Below, piece after piece: positions 48,599 through 57,341 of a stretch of DNA of 64,000 nucleotides. The translations under genes and the position numbers were made by a program. Position 1 is the first letter of the stretch. Each line of letters starts with the position of its first letter. The notes beneath the pieces were generated by a model that saw only the letters and a list, made by a program, of their open reading frames with translations, did no database searches and was not told where the DNA came from. Source of the DNA: an uncultured Phycisphaerales bacterium (GTDB lineage Bacteria > Planctomycetota > Phycisphaerae > Phycisphaerales > UBA1924); assembly GCA_937995595.1 (NCBI GenBank), contig CALKJW010000025.1, positions 1 to 64,000 on the forward strand, read 5' to 3'.

Positions 48599-50710
48599 TC
48601 AACTCACCGCCGCCCCGGCGACCGCCCCGGACGGCCGCGCCGCCTCGGGCGCGGCGTCCGTCTCCAGCCCGGCCACCGCCGCGCCCGGTCCCCTCGCGGC
48701 CAGGATCAGCAGCGAGTTGAGCACCACCAGCAGCGTCCCGCCCTCGTGCCCCAGCACGCCCATCCACAGCGGCGCGTGCCACCCCGCCAGCGAGCCGGCC
48801 AGCAGCGCGACGGCCATCACCACGATCGCCGAGACCGCGAACCACAGGTTGAACGCGATCGTCGCGCGGGCGCGCCGCGCGACCCGCAGCGCCCACGGCA
48901 CCACCGAGAGGTCGTCGTTGAGCAGCACGATGTCCGCCGATTCCAGCGCGGCGTCGGAGCCGATCGACCCGATGCCGATGGCCACGTCCGCCGCGGACAG
49001 CGCGGGCGCGTCGTTCACGCCGTCGCCGATGACCCCGACCGCGCGGCGCGAGCGCGGCCTGGTCGCGTCGGCGTGCACCTCCTCCTTGAGCGCGGCCACG
49101 CCCTCGACCTTGTCCTGCGGCAGCATCTCGGCCTGCCAGCGGTCGATGCCGAGGCTCTCGGCCACGGCCCGCGCCGTGGCGGCGTTGTCGCCCGTGAACA
49201 TGCACACCGGGCGCACGCCCATGCCGTGCAGCCGCTCGACAAGCCCCGCCGCGCCGGGACGCGCCGAGTCGGCCAGGATGATCACGCCCGCCTGCTGGTC
49301 GTGCGCGATGACGACGCCGATCTGCCCGCGCTGCTGCACGCCGTCGAGCACTTCCTGCACGCGGTTCCGGAAGCACTCGGGCACCAGGTCGCGCGCGTGC
49401 ACCATCGAGCCCAGCCGCGCCGGCTTGCCGTCCACCACCGCGCTCACGCCGCGCCCGGGCGTGAAGGTCGGCTCGCTGACGGTCGCGGGCTCGACGCCGC
49501 GGCGTTTCGCCTCCTCGCGCACCGCCTTGGCGATCGGGTGCGTCGAGTCCTGCTCGAGGCCCGCCGCGACCGCCAGCAGCCGCTCCTCGTCGCTCCACCC
49601 CACGGGGTGCAGTTGGCGGACGCGCGGCCGGCCGACGGTGAGCGTGCCGGTCTTGTCGAACGCGACGGCGCCCAGGCGCGACAGGCGCTCGATCGCCTGC
49701 CCGCCCTTGAAGAGCACGCCCCCGCGCGCGGCCCGCGCGATCGCCGCGAGCGTCGCCGTCGGCGTGGCGATGATCACCGCGCACGGCGAGGCGACGATCA
49801 GCAGGGTGATGGCCGTGTACACCGCCCCGCCGCGTCCGCCCGGCCCGTCGCCCACCAGCGGCGCGCCCAGCGCCAGCCACCACACCAGCAGCACCGCGAG
49901 GCTCGCGGCGAACACCGCCACCGCGTACGGCTGGCTCACGCGGTCGATCAGCCGCTGCACCGGCTCGCGCTGCTGCTGCGCCTCGGTCACCAGCCGCAGC
50001 ACGCGTTGCAGGCTCGACTCGGCCGCGAGGCGCGTCACCTCGGCCTGCACCGGGTCGCCGACGTTGATCGTCCCGGCCCAGATCTCGTCGCCGGGACGCA
50101 CGGTTCGCGGCATGCTCTCGCCGGTGAGGCTCGCCTGGTCAACGCTGGTCAGGCCCTCGACCAGACGCGCATCGGCCGGGACCGCCTCGCCCGGCAGCAC
50201 CTTCACGCGGTCGCCGGGGCGCAGGTCCTCTGGCGCGACCTCGCGCCACGCGTCGCCCTCCAGCCGCAGCGCGCGGGTCGGCATGAGTTTGTGCAGCGCC
50301 TCGACCGCGCGCCGGGTCCGCTGCATCGCCAGGTCCTCCAGCGCGCCCGAGAGCACGAAGAGGAACAGCAGCAGCGCGCCCTCCGCCGGCGCGCCCACCC
50401 ACGCCGCCAACCCCGCGCCGACCACCATCAGCACGTCGATGTCGACCTTGCCCGCGCGCAGCGCCGCCGCCGCGGCACGCACGCCGTGCACCATCCCGAT
50501 CCCCAGGCTCAGCCACACCAGCGCGAGGCCCGCGGGCGCGGCCGCCTCGACACGCCCGAGCACCGCCCCCGCCAGCAGGAGCGCACCCGCCGCGACGGCC
50601 GCGACGAACTCGCCACGGGCCGATGTCGCCGCGGCCCAGACCGCGCCCACGCCGCGGCGCGGCGGGCCAACGTTCTCCTCCGGACCGTGTTCAGCGGTCG
50701 CCTTGTCCAT
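48599..50710 (-). CDS. P1B-type metal-transporting ATPase (P1B-4-like)
   Basis: 703-residue inner-membrane P-type ATPase exporting a soft or transition metal. The phosphorylation site D352 is in FDKTGTL. The metal-site motif in the membrane is SPC (308-310, SPCAVIIATP) and helix 8 carries HEGGT (655-659), the pair that defines subgroup P1B-4 (Co2+, Fe2+ or Zn2+ exporters such as CoaT, PfeT or CtpD). TGES and GDGVNDAPALS are present. There is no N-terminal heavy-metal-binding domain, only a short disordered start. The ATG at 50710 follows from the signature length. The stop is upstream of the Rrf2 gene; a metal or redox regulatory link is likely. Confidence 0.9.
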   Translation of the reverse strand: MDKATAEHGPEENVGPPRRGVGAVWAAATSARGEFVAAVAAGALLLAGAVLGRVEAAAPAGLALVWLSLGIGMVHGVRAAAAALRAGKVDIDVLMVVGAGLAAWVGAPAEGALLLFLFVLSGALEDLAMQRTRRAVEALHKLMPTRALRLEGDAWREVAPEDLRPGDRVKVLPGEAVPADARLVEGLTSVDQASLTGESMPRTVRPGDEIWAGTINVGDPVQAEVTRLAAESSLQRVLRLVTEAQQQREPVQRLIDRVSQPYAVAVFAASLAVLLVWWLALGAPLVGDGPGGRGGAVYTAITLLIVASPCAVIIATPTATLAAIARAARGGVLFKGGQAIERLSRLGAVAFDKTGTLTVGRPRVRQLHPVGWSDEERLLAVAAGLEQDSTHPIAKAVREEAKRRGVEPATVSEPTFTPGRGVSAVVDGKPARLGSMVHARDLVPECFRNRVQEVLDGVQQRGQIGVVIAHDQQAGVIILADSARPGAAGLVERLHGMGVRPVCMFTGDNAATARAVAESLGIDRWQAEMLPQDKVEGVAALKEEVHADATRPRSRRAVGVIGDGVNDAPALSAADVAIGIGSIGSDAALESADIVLLNDDLSVVPWALRVARRARATIAFNLWFAVSAIVVMAVALLAGSLAGWHAPLWMGVLGHEGGTLLVVLNSLLILAARGPGAAVAGLETDAAPEAARPSGAVAGAAVS

Positions 50711-51131
50711 GCGGTGCAACGCTAGGGCAACAATCCGGCCGCGGGGCCCGATGGCCTCGCCACCCGGCGCGCCCGGGCCCGACCGCGATTCTCGGACTTC
50801 TGCGCGGTTTTCCTGACGGGCAGCCCGAAAGTTTGAGTCGGCAGGGCTTGACCCAAGGCCCCTGCGCTCCGAACATTCCCGGGTTCGCACCGCACGCGGA
50901 ACAGCCGCGTGGAGGCTCCAGGATGAGTCGCCCACGGGAGTTGCCGGAACCTTCCGGCGCAACGCGCAAAGGCCCGCTCGCACGGTTGTCGTGCGCGGGG
51001 GCCGCCGACCGCTTCGGCCGGCAAGCCTCAGACGGCCTGCGAACTGACAAGCCGACGATCGGCTCCTCTCCGTGGGGTTTGCCGTCGTGTTCGACACTCG
51101 CGGTCGGCCACGGCGCGGCAAGGTGTGGCCC
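50711..51131. other. Intergenic region between metal ATPase and LuxR-type regulator
   Basis: 421 bases between divergent genes. It holds the possible small ORF at 50923-51135 and, presumably, promoters for both directions. I found no strong terminator or repeat and no metal-site operator that I recognise. Confidence 0.5.
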
Positions 51132-51135
51132 ATGA
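50923..51135 (+). CDS. Possible 70-residue coupled small ORF
   Basis: ATG at 50923 follows GGAGG at a spacing of 7 (a good ribosome site). The TGA (51133-51135) overlaps the ATG of the LuxR-type gene at 51132, the ATGA arrangement of coupled genes. The peptide (MSRPRELPEPSG...) has no similarity I recognise and its third-position bias is weak. Could be a leader ORF or chance. Confidence 0.3.
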   Translation: MSRPRELPEPSGATRKGPLARLSCAGAADRFGRQASDGLRTDKPTIGSSPWGLPSCSTLAVGHGAARCGP

Positions 51136-51863
51136 TTCTCGCAAAGCCCCTCCGCGAAGAGAGTTCCCGCGTGTCAATTCCCATGTCGCTTGGTTGGGAA
51201 GAACTGCTCGGCGACGCCGGCGTGCCCGCCGTTGTCAGCGACCCGTTCGCCGGACGCATCCTCTGGGCCAACGAGCCCTTCGCCGCGATCTACGCCAAGG
51301 GCCGGCGCGCGAGCGAACTCGCCGGCCGCCGCCTGGCCGAACTCACCAGCGAAGAGGCCGCGATGGAGCGGCACTCGATCAGCCGCGACGTCATCCGCAC
51401 CGGCAAGCCGCGCGTCATCCGCGACCTGTGGAACGGGCGCGCCCTGTGCGTGACCATCCGCCCGCTCGCGCCCTTTGACCAGGCCCCCAACGGCGCGGTG
51501 CTCGCCGTCTTCCGGCCCGCGCTGGCCGGTCCGCCGGGCCTTGCCGACCCGTGCGAGGGCGTGCACCAGCTCCGCAACATCGACCTTGGGCCGCTGGCCA
51601 ACCTCTCCAAGCGTGAACTCGAGGTGCTGGCGCACATCGGCGAGGGGCTCACCAACGCCGAGATCGCCTCGCGCCTGCACCGCACCGCCAAGACCATCGA
51701 GGCCCACCGCACGTCGCTGGCCGCCAAACTCGGCGTCGGCACGCGCGTCGAACTCGCCGCGGTCGCGGCCCGCGCAGGGCTCGGCCCGCACACCCTGCCC
51801 CACGCGGTGCAGCGCGCCAACCCCATCAGCCCCGACAAGATCGAGCGCGCGGCCAGCAACTGA
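51132..51863 (+). CDS. PAS-like plus LuxR-type HTH transcriptional regulator
   Basis: 243 residues. Residues about 20-150 resemble a PAS sensor fold (GWEELLGDAGVPAVVSDPFAGRILWANEPFAAIYA). The C-terminal 70 residues are a LuxR/FixJ HTH: LSKRELEVLAHIGEGLTNAEIASRLHRTAKTIEAHRTSLAAKLGV. No phosphoacceptor domain is present, so it likely senses a small molecule or redox state directly. Start ATG at 51132 follows AAGGTG; a later ATG at 51183 is a fallback. It is divergent from the metal ATPase, and a small coupled ORF may precede it. Confidence 0.85.
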   Translation: MILAKPLREESSRVSIPMSLGWEELLGDAGVPAVVSDPFAGRILWANEPFAAIYAKGRRASELAGRRLAELTSEEAAMERHSISRDVIRTGKPRVIRDLWNGRALCVTIRPLAPFDQAPNGAVLAVFRPALAGPPGLADPCEGVHQLRNIDLGPLANLSKRELEVLAHIGEGLTNAEIASRLHRTAKTIEAHRTSLAAKLGVGTRVELAAVAARAGLGPHTLPHAVQRANPISPDKIERAASN

Positions 51864-51869
51864 GCCGCG

Positions 51870-52772
51870 TCAGGCGTCCGACAGCCGCACCGCGCTGCGC
51901 GCCACGCGCTCCGCCGTCGGCGCGTCGCGGGGGTCGATCGGCGCGTACACGCCCCGGTCGTGGTCCGAGTTGAGCACCACCGCGTTGCGGGCCAGCGCGA
52001 GCGCGCCGTCCTCGGCCTTCTCGTGGCCGAGCACGAACAGCCCGACCTTCCAGCGCGCCGCGAGCGCGTCGACCTGTTCCTGCGTCTGGTTGCGCCCCCA
52101 CACCATGAGGTGCGCCGAGCCCGTGCGCGGCCGGTAGTCCTCGTCGCGCAGGTCGCGCTCGAGGATCGTGACGTCGAACCGGTCCATGCGCTCCGGTGCC
52201 GGCAGCGAGTGCGCGCAGAGCAGGTCGCCGCCCTCGCCCGCCGTCGTCACGCGCAGCGCGACGGGCATGGAGCGGACAAACGCCCGAACCGCCTCGCGCA
52301 CGCGCGCGGCGTCGCCGCCGAAGGCAAAGTCGAGGGCCTCGTCGAACGCCGCGACAAGGCGGACGCCGTCCTTGGCGACCTCGGAGCCGGTGAGTTGCGC
52401 CAGTTCGTGGTTGGCCAGCAGCACGTGCACGTGCCCGGGGCGCGCGGCCTTGAGCCAAGCGACCCGCGCCAGCACGCGGAACGAGAAGTCCATCCCGTTC
52501 ACCAGCCGGTCGGAGTGGATCAACTCGTGCAGTGTCAGGTGCCGCCAATCGGCGGGGTCGTCGGACTCCAGCCCCGCGGCGGCGACGAGCCGGGCCAGGT
52601 GCAGCGGGTTGTCGTGCAGGTCGCCGGTGGCGATGAGTCGCGCAGGCGATCCGACGCGGTCGATGGACCGGTCGCGGCAGGTGGCTTCGAGGTTGGCCCG
52701 GGCCCCGGCGTGCAGCGCGTCGCACACCGCGCCGGCGTCGCGCAGGTCAACCTGTTGCAGCAGGCCGGACAC
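51870..52772 (-). CDS. Metallophosphoesterase (Ser/Thr phosphatase-like)
   Basis: 300 residues of the calcineurin-like metallophosphoesterase fold. D51 and H53 in TGDLHDN and N121/H122/E123 in LLANHELAQL form two expected metal-binding motifs; a later AHSLP likely supplies another His. The PPP-type GDxVDRG motif is changed (HSDRLVNG), so it is a divergent member. The start is a GTG at 52772, only 8 bases after the stop of the kinase gene upstream. The kinase-phosphatase pairing suggests opposing control of the same targets. Confidence 0.78.
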   Translation of the reverse strand: MSGLLQQVDLRDAGAVCDALHAGARANLEATCRDRSIDRVGSPARLIATGDLHDNPLHLARLVAAAGLESDDPADWRHLTLHELIHSDRLVNGMDFSFRVLARVAWLKAARPGHVHVLLANHELAQLTGSEVAKDGVRLVAAFDEALDFAFGGDAARVREAVRAFVRSMPVALRVTTAGEGGDLLCAHSLPAPERMDRFDVTILERDLRDEDYRPRTGSAHLMVWGRNQTQEQVDALAARWKVGLFVLGHEKAEDGALALARNAVVLNSDHDRGVYAPIDPRDAPTAERVARSAVRLSDA

Positions 52773-52780
52773 GGCGGGCC

Positions 52781-53704
52781 TCAGCGCCCGCCCGATTCGC
52801 GGCGCTCCGCGGCGACCGGCTCGATCTTGGGCAACTGCCCGGACTTCCGAAGGATCTGCTCGGCCCGCAGTTTCCCGTGGATCAGGTTGAGGCGGTCGGC
52901 CACGGTGTCCATGCTCGGGCGGTCGTCGGGGTTGACCTCGACGCAGTCCATCACCAGTTTGTCGAGCATCTCGGGGACGCGCGGGTTGAGTTCGATCGCC
53001 CGGCGCGGCTTCTCGATCAGATGGTCCTCGACCGAGCCGACCAGCGAGTCGCCCTTGGCCAGCGCGGTGGGGACGAAACTGCGGGTCAGCATCCAGTACA
53101 TCGCCGCGCCGAGGTTGTACACGTCGGTCTTGGGCGTGATGGCCCGCCGGTGCACCTGCTCGGGCGCGATGTAGTCCGGCGTGCCCTGGATGCGCTGCTT
53201 GACCGTGCCGATCTTGCACGACTGGCCGAGGTCGATGATCTTGGCCCGCAGTTCGTTGTCGACGATGATGTTGTTGGGCTTCATGTCCGCGTGGACAAAG
53301 CCCGCCGCGTGCATCGCCGAAAGGCCCTTGGCCACCTGCTCGCAGATCACGACCGCGTCGTCGAAGGTCCGCGGCGGCTCGCGCTCGACGCTCGCCCCGT
53401 CCACGTGCTCCATCACCAGGAACAACTCGCCCACGGTGAGCAGGCCGCTCTTCTTGGTGACGATCCGTTCGACCTGGCGGATCAGCGGCGAGCGGATCTT
53501 GGACCCGATCTCGTACTCGGTCATCGCCTGATCGAGGAAGCGCTGGTCCTTCTCCGAGTCGCGGACCACGTGCTTGAGCGCCCAGATGTGCTTGGTCTTG
53601 GGGTCCTGCACCAGATAGATGATCGACGCCGCGCCGCGGCCCAACTCCGCCATCACGCGGTAGCCCTCGATCATCTCGCCTTGCTTCTTGGGTAGCAGGG
53701 GCAC
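52781..53704 (-). CDS. Atypical Ser/Thr protein kinase
   Basis: 307-residue Hanks-type kinase. Lys44 (WALKHV), D140 in HADMKPNN (HAD in place of HRD), D158 in IDLGQS (DLG in place of DFG) and GTPDYIAPEQ are seen. The glycine loop is GRGAAS, lacking the last glycine. Core ATP and catalytic residues remain, so activity is plausible. No transmembrane segment or sensor domain follows. The GTG at 53704, with GGAGAG about 8 bases upstream, is preferred over the ATG at 53674. It is followed 8 bases later by a metallophosphatase gene. Confidence 0.82.
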   Translation of the reverse strand: MPLLPKKQGEMIEGYRVMAELGRGAASIIYLVQDPKTKHIWALKHVVRDSEKDQRFLDQAMTEYEIGSKIRSPLIRQVERIVTKKSGLLTVGELFLVMEHVDGASVEREPPRTFDDAVVICEQVAKGLSAMHAAGFVHADMKPNNIIVDNELRAKIIDLGQSCKIGTVKQRIQGTPDYIAPEQVHRRAITPKTDVYNLGAAMYWMLTRSFVPTALAKGDSLVGSVEDHLIEKPRRAIELNPRVPEMLDKLVMDCVEVNPDDRPSMDTVADRLNLIHGKLRAEQILRKSGQLPKIEPVAAERRESGGR

Positions 53705-53943
53705 GAAGTCTCGCTCTCCAGACAGCAGCCGGGCCCGCGGCCCGGGAAAACACCGATGCGACAACGCCCGATCAGACGCCCGGACGCGGCCTCCCCACGG
53801 CTGGACGGCGAACAGACCATTCGCGGCCGGCGGCCAGAGGGATCGTAGACAAGGGCGAAAGTATCGGCATCGGAACTCGGAAGTTCAACGGCCGACCCGG
53901 TTTCGGTCTTGCTTTGTGAGGGTCGCCCGGCCCGACACGCGGC

Positions 53944-54642
53944 TCAGCGGTCGCCGCCAGCGACGGTCAGGGCCGAGACCGGGAACAAGTGGCCCGGATC
54001 CTCCACCTTCGCGATCTGCGAGTGCAGCAGGACGTGTTCGGGCCGGATGCCCAGTTCGCGGCAGAGCGCCGCGGTCAGTTCCCGCAGTTCGCGGATCTGG
54101 GCCGGCGTGAAGGGCCGGCGCGTCCCGTCGCCCACCAGACAGATGCTGATGGCGTGGTGGTTGAACCAGTCCCCTTCCGGCCCCGCGGCGTGGGCGCCCG
54201 GCAACTGGTCCAGCCAGCGGTAGCCCATGTGGACCTCGCCGTCCGCCATGCCGCGGCCGTTGCCGATAATCAGGTGGTGGCCCAGACCACGGAGGCTGCG
54301 GGCCTCGTGCTCGCGCTCGATGGATTCCGGCGTGCCCGAGAGCGAGCCGGAGTGATGAATCACGATCGCCTGCCAGCGGGCGGTGTCCAGCGGTTTGCGG
54401 GTCTGAAAGATCACCGACCGCCCGTCCGGCGCGTTCACGCCCGCCGCGGCGGCCAGCGGCGGCAGCGAAAGGCCCGTCTGCGGGACCGCGCCGCCGTCCA
54501 GAAGCATGAGCACCCCGCCGACCAGCGTCATCGACGCCAGGAAACTGACCCAGACGACCTTGGCCCGTCGGCCCGCGCCGGCGTGCTCGCCCTGCTGGGC
54601 GGCGGCGGACGGTCGGGACTTGCGGCGGGTGTAGACGGCCAT
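53944..54642 (-). CDS. N-acetylmuramoyl-L-alanine amidase (Amidase_2/PGRP-like)
   Basis: 232 residues that cut the bond between N-acetylmuramic acid and L-alanine in peptidoglycan. A signal-anchor helix (about 28-48) follows a basic N-terminus. The zinc-site residues match the family: H97 in VIHHSG, H207 in LLHSQI and D215 in EDPGHLFP, with the spacing of PGRP-type enzymes. ISICLVGDG is also typical. The ATG at 54642 was chosen for the basic N-terminus; no ribosome site is clear. Cell-wall turnover or recycling; alone on its strand between kinase and nadE. Confidence 0.85.
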   Translation of the reverse strand: MAVYTRRKSRPSAAAQQGEHAGAGRRAKVVWVSFLASMTLVGGVLMLLDGGAVPQTGLSLPPLAAAAGVNAPDGRSVIFQTRKPLDTARWQAIVIHHSGSLSGTPESIEREHEARSLRGLGHHLIIGNGRGMADGEVHMGYRWLDQLPGAHAAGPEGDWFNHHAISICLVGDGTRRPFTPAQIRELRELTAALCRELGIRPEHVLLHSQIAKVEDPGHLFPVSALTVAGGDR

Positions 54643-54793
54643 GGTGTGTTTCGCGATGGTATCAAACGATCGGGCCGAGGGTCGTTCTCTCTTCCCAATT
54701 TCGCGCGCGAACCGCACATCGTTCGGTGCGACGGGCCGCGCACGCGACAGGCCCGCGATTGTCCACCGGTTATCCGGACAGGTTGCACGCGGT

Positions 54794-56545
54794 CTACAGG
54801 CGTTGCTCGGGGCGGTAGCGCTGCGCGATCGGGTACCGACGCCCGGAGCCGAACGCGACCCCGGTCACTTTCAGCCCGATCGCCGCCTGCTTGCGCTTGT
54901 ACTCGCTCAGGTCGATAAGCCGGATCGTGCGCCGGATCATCGCGGGGTCGAAGCCCGTCTCGCGCGCGATGCGCTCGGGGCTCTGACGGCGTTCCACCAC
55001 GCGCTCGATCACCTCGTCGAGTTGCGCGTACGGCCCCAGCGTCGCCTCGTCGGTCTGGTCCGGTCGCAGTTCCGCCGAGGGCGGCTTGGAGATGGTGCTC
55101 GCGGGGATGGGCCCAGACACGGGCACGCCGGGGATGCCGAGTTTGTCCGGGTGGGCGTTGACCCACTTCGACAGTCGGTAGACCCACTGCTTGGTCACGT
55201 CCGAGAGCACCGCCAGTCCGCCGTTCATGTCGCCGTAGAGCGTGCAGTATCCCACCGCCAGTTCGCTCTTGTTGCCGGTGGTCAGCACGATCGCGCCGGT
55301 CGCGTTCGAGAACGCCATCAGCACCGTGCCGCGCAGGCGCGACTGCAGGTTCTCCTCCGTCAGGCCCGAGACCGGCGCGTCGCCGGCGCGCAGCGTCGCG
55401 ACCAGCGCGTCGAACCCCGGCCCGATCGGGATCGTCCGGTACGGCACGCCGAGGTTCGCCGCCAGCGCCGCCGCGTCGGTCTTGGAGCCCTCCGACGAGT
55501 ACGGGCCCGGCATGCTGATCCCCGTGACGTTGCGCGGCCCCAGCGCGGCCGCGGCGATCACGCACGTCAACGCCGAGTCGATCCCGCCCGACAGGCCGAT
55601 CGCGGCGGTCGCGAAGCCCGTCTTGCGGCAGTAGTCGCGCACGCCCAGCACCAGCGCGCGGTACAGCAGTTCCTCGTCGGGCGCGCCCAGCAGCGGGTCC
55701 GCCGCGCCCAACGCGACGCCTGCGCGTGCGCTCGGCGAGATGTCCGCCACCAGCAGGTGCTCGACGAACCCGGGCGCGGCGGCGACCAGCGCGCCCGAGG
55801 GATCGAACACCGCGCCGTGCCCGTCGAAGATGAGTTCGTCGTTCCCGCCGACCTGGTTCACGCCCGCGACGTGCACGCCGTGCCGCACCGCGTGCCGTTT
55901 CAGGATGTCGCGGTGCCGCCGGCCCTTGCCCAGCACGAACGGGCTGGCCGAGGGGTTGACGATGAGCGTGGCGCCCGCGCGGCCGTCGCGCGGCGAGACC
56001 AGTTCGGGCACCGGGTCGGGCCGGTCGAGGTAGCGGTGCGAGAAGCCCGCGTCCTCGCCCTTCCACAAATCCTCGCAGACCGTCAGCCCGACGCGCACGG
56101 CCGGGCCAACGCGCGTTGGCACATCGATCACCACGGCCCGCCCGCCGGGCACGAAGTACCGGTCCTCGTCGAACACGTCGTACGTCGGCAGGAGCCGCTT
56201 GTCGTAGGAGTCGATCATCACCCCGTCGCGGTAGGCCAGCAGCGCGTTGTGCACGCCGCGCGAGAGGTCGTTGCCGTCGCCCGACACCGGCAGCGGCGCG
56301 CCGAACACCAGCGTGAGGCCGGCCGAGTGCCGCCTCCCGAGTTCCCCGGCCGCGGCGACGCAGTCGCGGACAAAGCCCTCCTGCAGCAGCAGGTCCTTGG
56401 GCGGGTAGCCCGACAGGCCGAGTTCGGGGCAGACCAAGAGGTCGGCGCCCGCGTCGCGCGCGCGGCCCGCGGCGTCGGCGATGAGCCGCGCGTTGCCCTC
56501 AAGGTCGCCCACGATCGGGTTGAGTTGCGCAAGCGCGAGCCGCAT
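54794..56545 (-). CDS. nadE: Glutamine-dependent NAD+ synthetase
   Basis: Last step of NAD+ synthesis, amidating deamido-NAD+ with glutamine. 583 residues. The N-terminal nitrilase-type glutaminase domain (1-280) has the triad E41, K116 and C157 (CPELGLSG, YDKRLLP, TVCEDLW). The C-terminal synthetase has the PP-loop SGGIDS (319-324), NATGAIVLTTGNKSE and KPPSAELRPDQTDE. Length matches the two-domain bacterial form. The ATG at 56545 opens directly with MRLALAQLNP, the usual start. No nearby nad gene. Confidence 0.95.
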   Translation of the reverse strand: MRLALAQLNPIVGDLEGNARLIADAAGRARDAGADLLVCPELGLSGYPPKDLLLQEGFVRDCVAAAGELGRRHSAGLTLVFGAPLPVSGDGNDLSRGVHNALLAYRDGVMIDSYDKRLLPTYDVFDEDRYFVPGGRAVVIDVPTRVGPAVRVGLTVCEDLWKGEDAGFSHRYLDRPDPVPELVSPRDGRAGATLIVNPSASPFVLGKGRRHRDILKRHAVRHGVHVAGVNQVGGNDELIFDGHGAVFDPSGALVAAAPGFVEHLLVADISPSARAGVALGAADPLLGAPDEELLYRALVLGVRDYCRKTGFATAAIGLSGGIDSALTCVIAAAALGPRNVTGISMPGPYSSEGSKTDAAALAANLGVPYRTIPIGPGFDALVATLRAGDAPVSGLTEENLQSRLRGTVLMAFSNATGAIVLTTGNKSELAVGYCTLYGDMNGGLAVLSDVTKQWVYRLSKWVNAHPDKLGIPGVPVSGPIPASTISKPPSAELRPDQTDEATLGPYAQLDEVIERVVERRQSPERIARETGFDPAMIRRTIRLIDLSEYKRKQAAIGLKVTGVAFGSGRRYPIAQRYRPEQRL

Positions 56546-56605
56546 GAAGCACGATGGTAGTGGCGACGGCGCGCACGCGATTCCCGCGTGCCCGGCCCGG
56601 CGCCT

Positions 56606-57157
56606 TCAGGCGCCAACCGGCTTGCTCATGATCAGGCTGTCGTAGTTGGTCTCGCGCCAGTGCCACCGCGCGACCTCGCGGTACCCGTGCCGCGCGTACA
56701 TCGCCACCAGCCACTCCGCCGGGCCGGGGGTGGAGAGCGCCAGTTCGGCGGCGTTGATCGCCGCGGCACGGTCCTCGGCGCGCCGGAGCAGCTCCATGCC
56801 GATGCCCTTGCCCTGGTACTCGGGCTCGACGGCGAACTGCGAGAAACTCGCGACGCCGCCCTCGGGCCGATCGAACCACGGCACGCCGGGCCACGCCCGC
56901 GCCGTCTGCTCGGGCGACTTGAACATGATCGTGCCGACGACCCTGCCCATGTAGAGCGCGACGTAGCACTCGCCGTCGCTGACCCGGCGGCGCGTCACCT
57001 CCTCGGGCTGGAACGCCGCGAGCGCCTGGATGCCGCGCTCCATGTGCTGCTTGTACGCTCGGTGGAGCAGGCCGGTCAGGTGCGCAAGCGAGTCCTCCGG
57101 CTCCAGAAGCCGGATGCGGATCTTATTGGCCAGACGTTCGTGCAACAGGGGACTCAT
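56606..57157 (-). CDS. GNAT-family acetyltransferase
   Basis: 183 residues with the GNAT fold; the acetyl-CoA loop [15 protein letters not shown] is clear, with VVGTIMF before it and a C-terminal [15 protein letters not shown]. Substrate unknown. The ATG at 57157 was chosen because upstream is only the heptanucleotide array. The open frame continues through that array for 55 codons (to 57322), giving a repeating FPLPTSH peptide if translated. There is no ribosome site between the repeat and the ATG. It is divergent from the thioesterase gene. Confidence 0.82.
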   Translation of the reverse strand: MSPLLHERLANKIRIRLLEPEDSLAHLTGLLHRAYKQHMERGIQALAAFQPEEVTRRRVSDGECYVALYMGRVVGTIMFKSPEQTARAWPGVPWFDRPEGGVASFSQFAVEPEYQGKGIGMELLRRAEDRAAAINAAELALSTPGPAEWLVAMYARHGYREVARWHWRETNYDSLIMSKPVGA

Positions 57158-57160
57158 GCC

Positions 57161-57251
57161 AAGTGGGAAGTGGGAAGTGGGAAGTGGGAAGTGGGAAGTG
57201 GGAAGTGGGAAGTGGGAAGTGGGAAGTGGGAAGTGGGAAGTGGGAAGTGGG
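57161..57251. repeat. Tandem heptanucleotide array, 13 copies of AAGTGGG
   Basis: Thirteen perfect 7-bp units (AAGTGGG) plus a partial copy, beginning 3 bases upstream of the GNAT start codon. Period 7 has no stop in any frame, so both neighbouring ORFs read through. Not a CRISPR: units are far too short and there are no spacers. Confidence 0.95.
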
Positions 57252-57274
57252 AAGGCTGGCATTGTACGATCGTT

Positions 57275-57337
57275 CCGCACTCCGCACTCCGCACTCCGCA
57301 CTCCGCACTCCGCACTCCGCACTCCGCACTCCGCACT
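57275..57337. repeat. Tandem heptanucleotide array, 9 copies of CCGCACT
   Basis: Nine perfect 7-bp units, ending 4 bases before the thioesterase ATG at 57342. A 23-base spacer separates it from the AAGTGGG array. The units differ in sequence but have the same period. Confidence 0.95.
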
Positions 57338-57341
57338 CCCG

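Noticed and set aside
57161..57337. CRISPR-like array
   Set aside because: Units of 7 bp with no spacers and no cas genes.
57030..57341. N-terminal extension of the thioesterase through the repeats
   Set aside because: It would encode repeating WEVGSGK and LRTPHSA peptides; the ATG at 57342 gives the normal family length.
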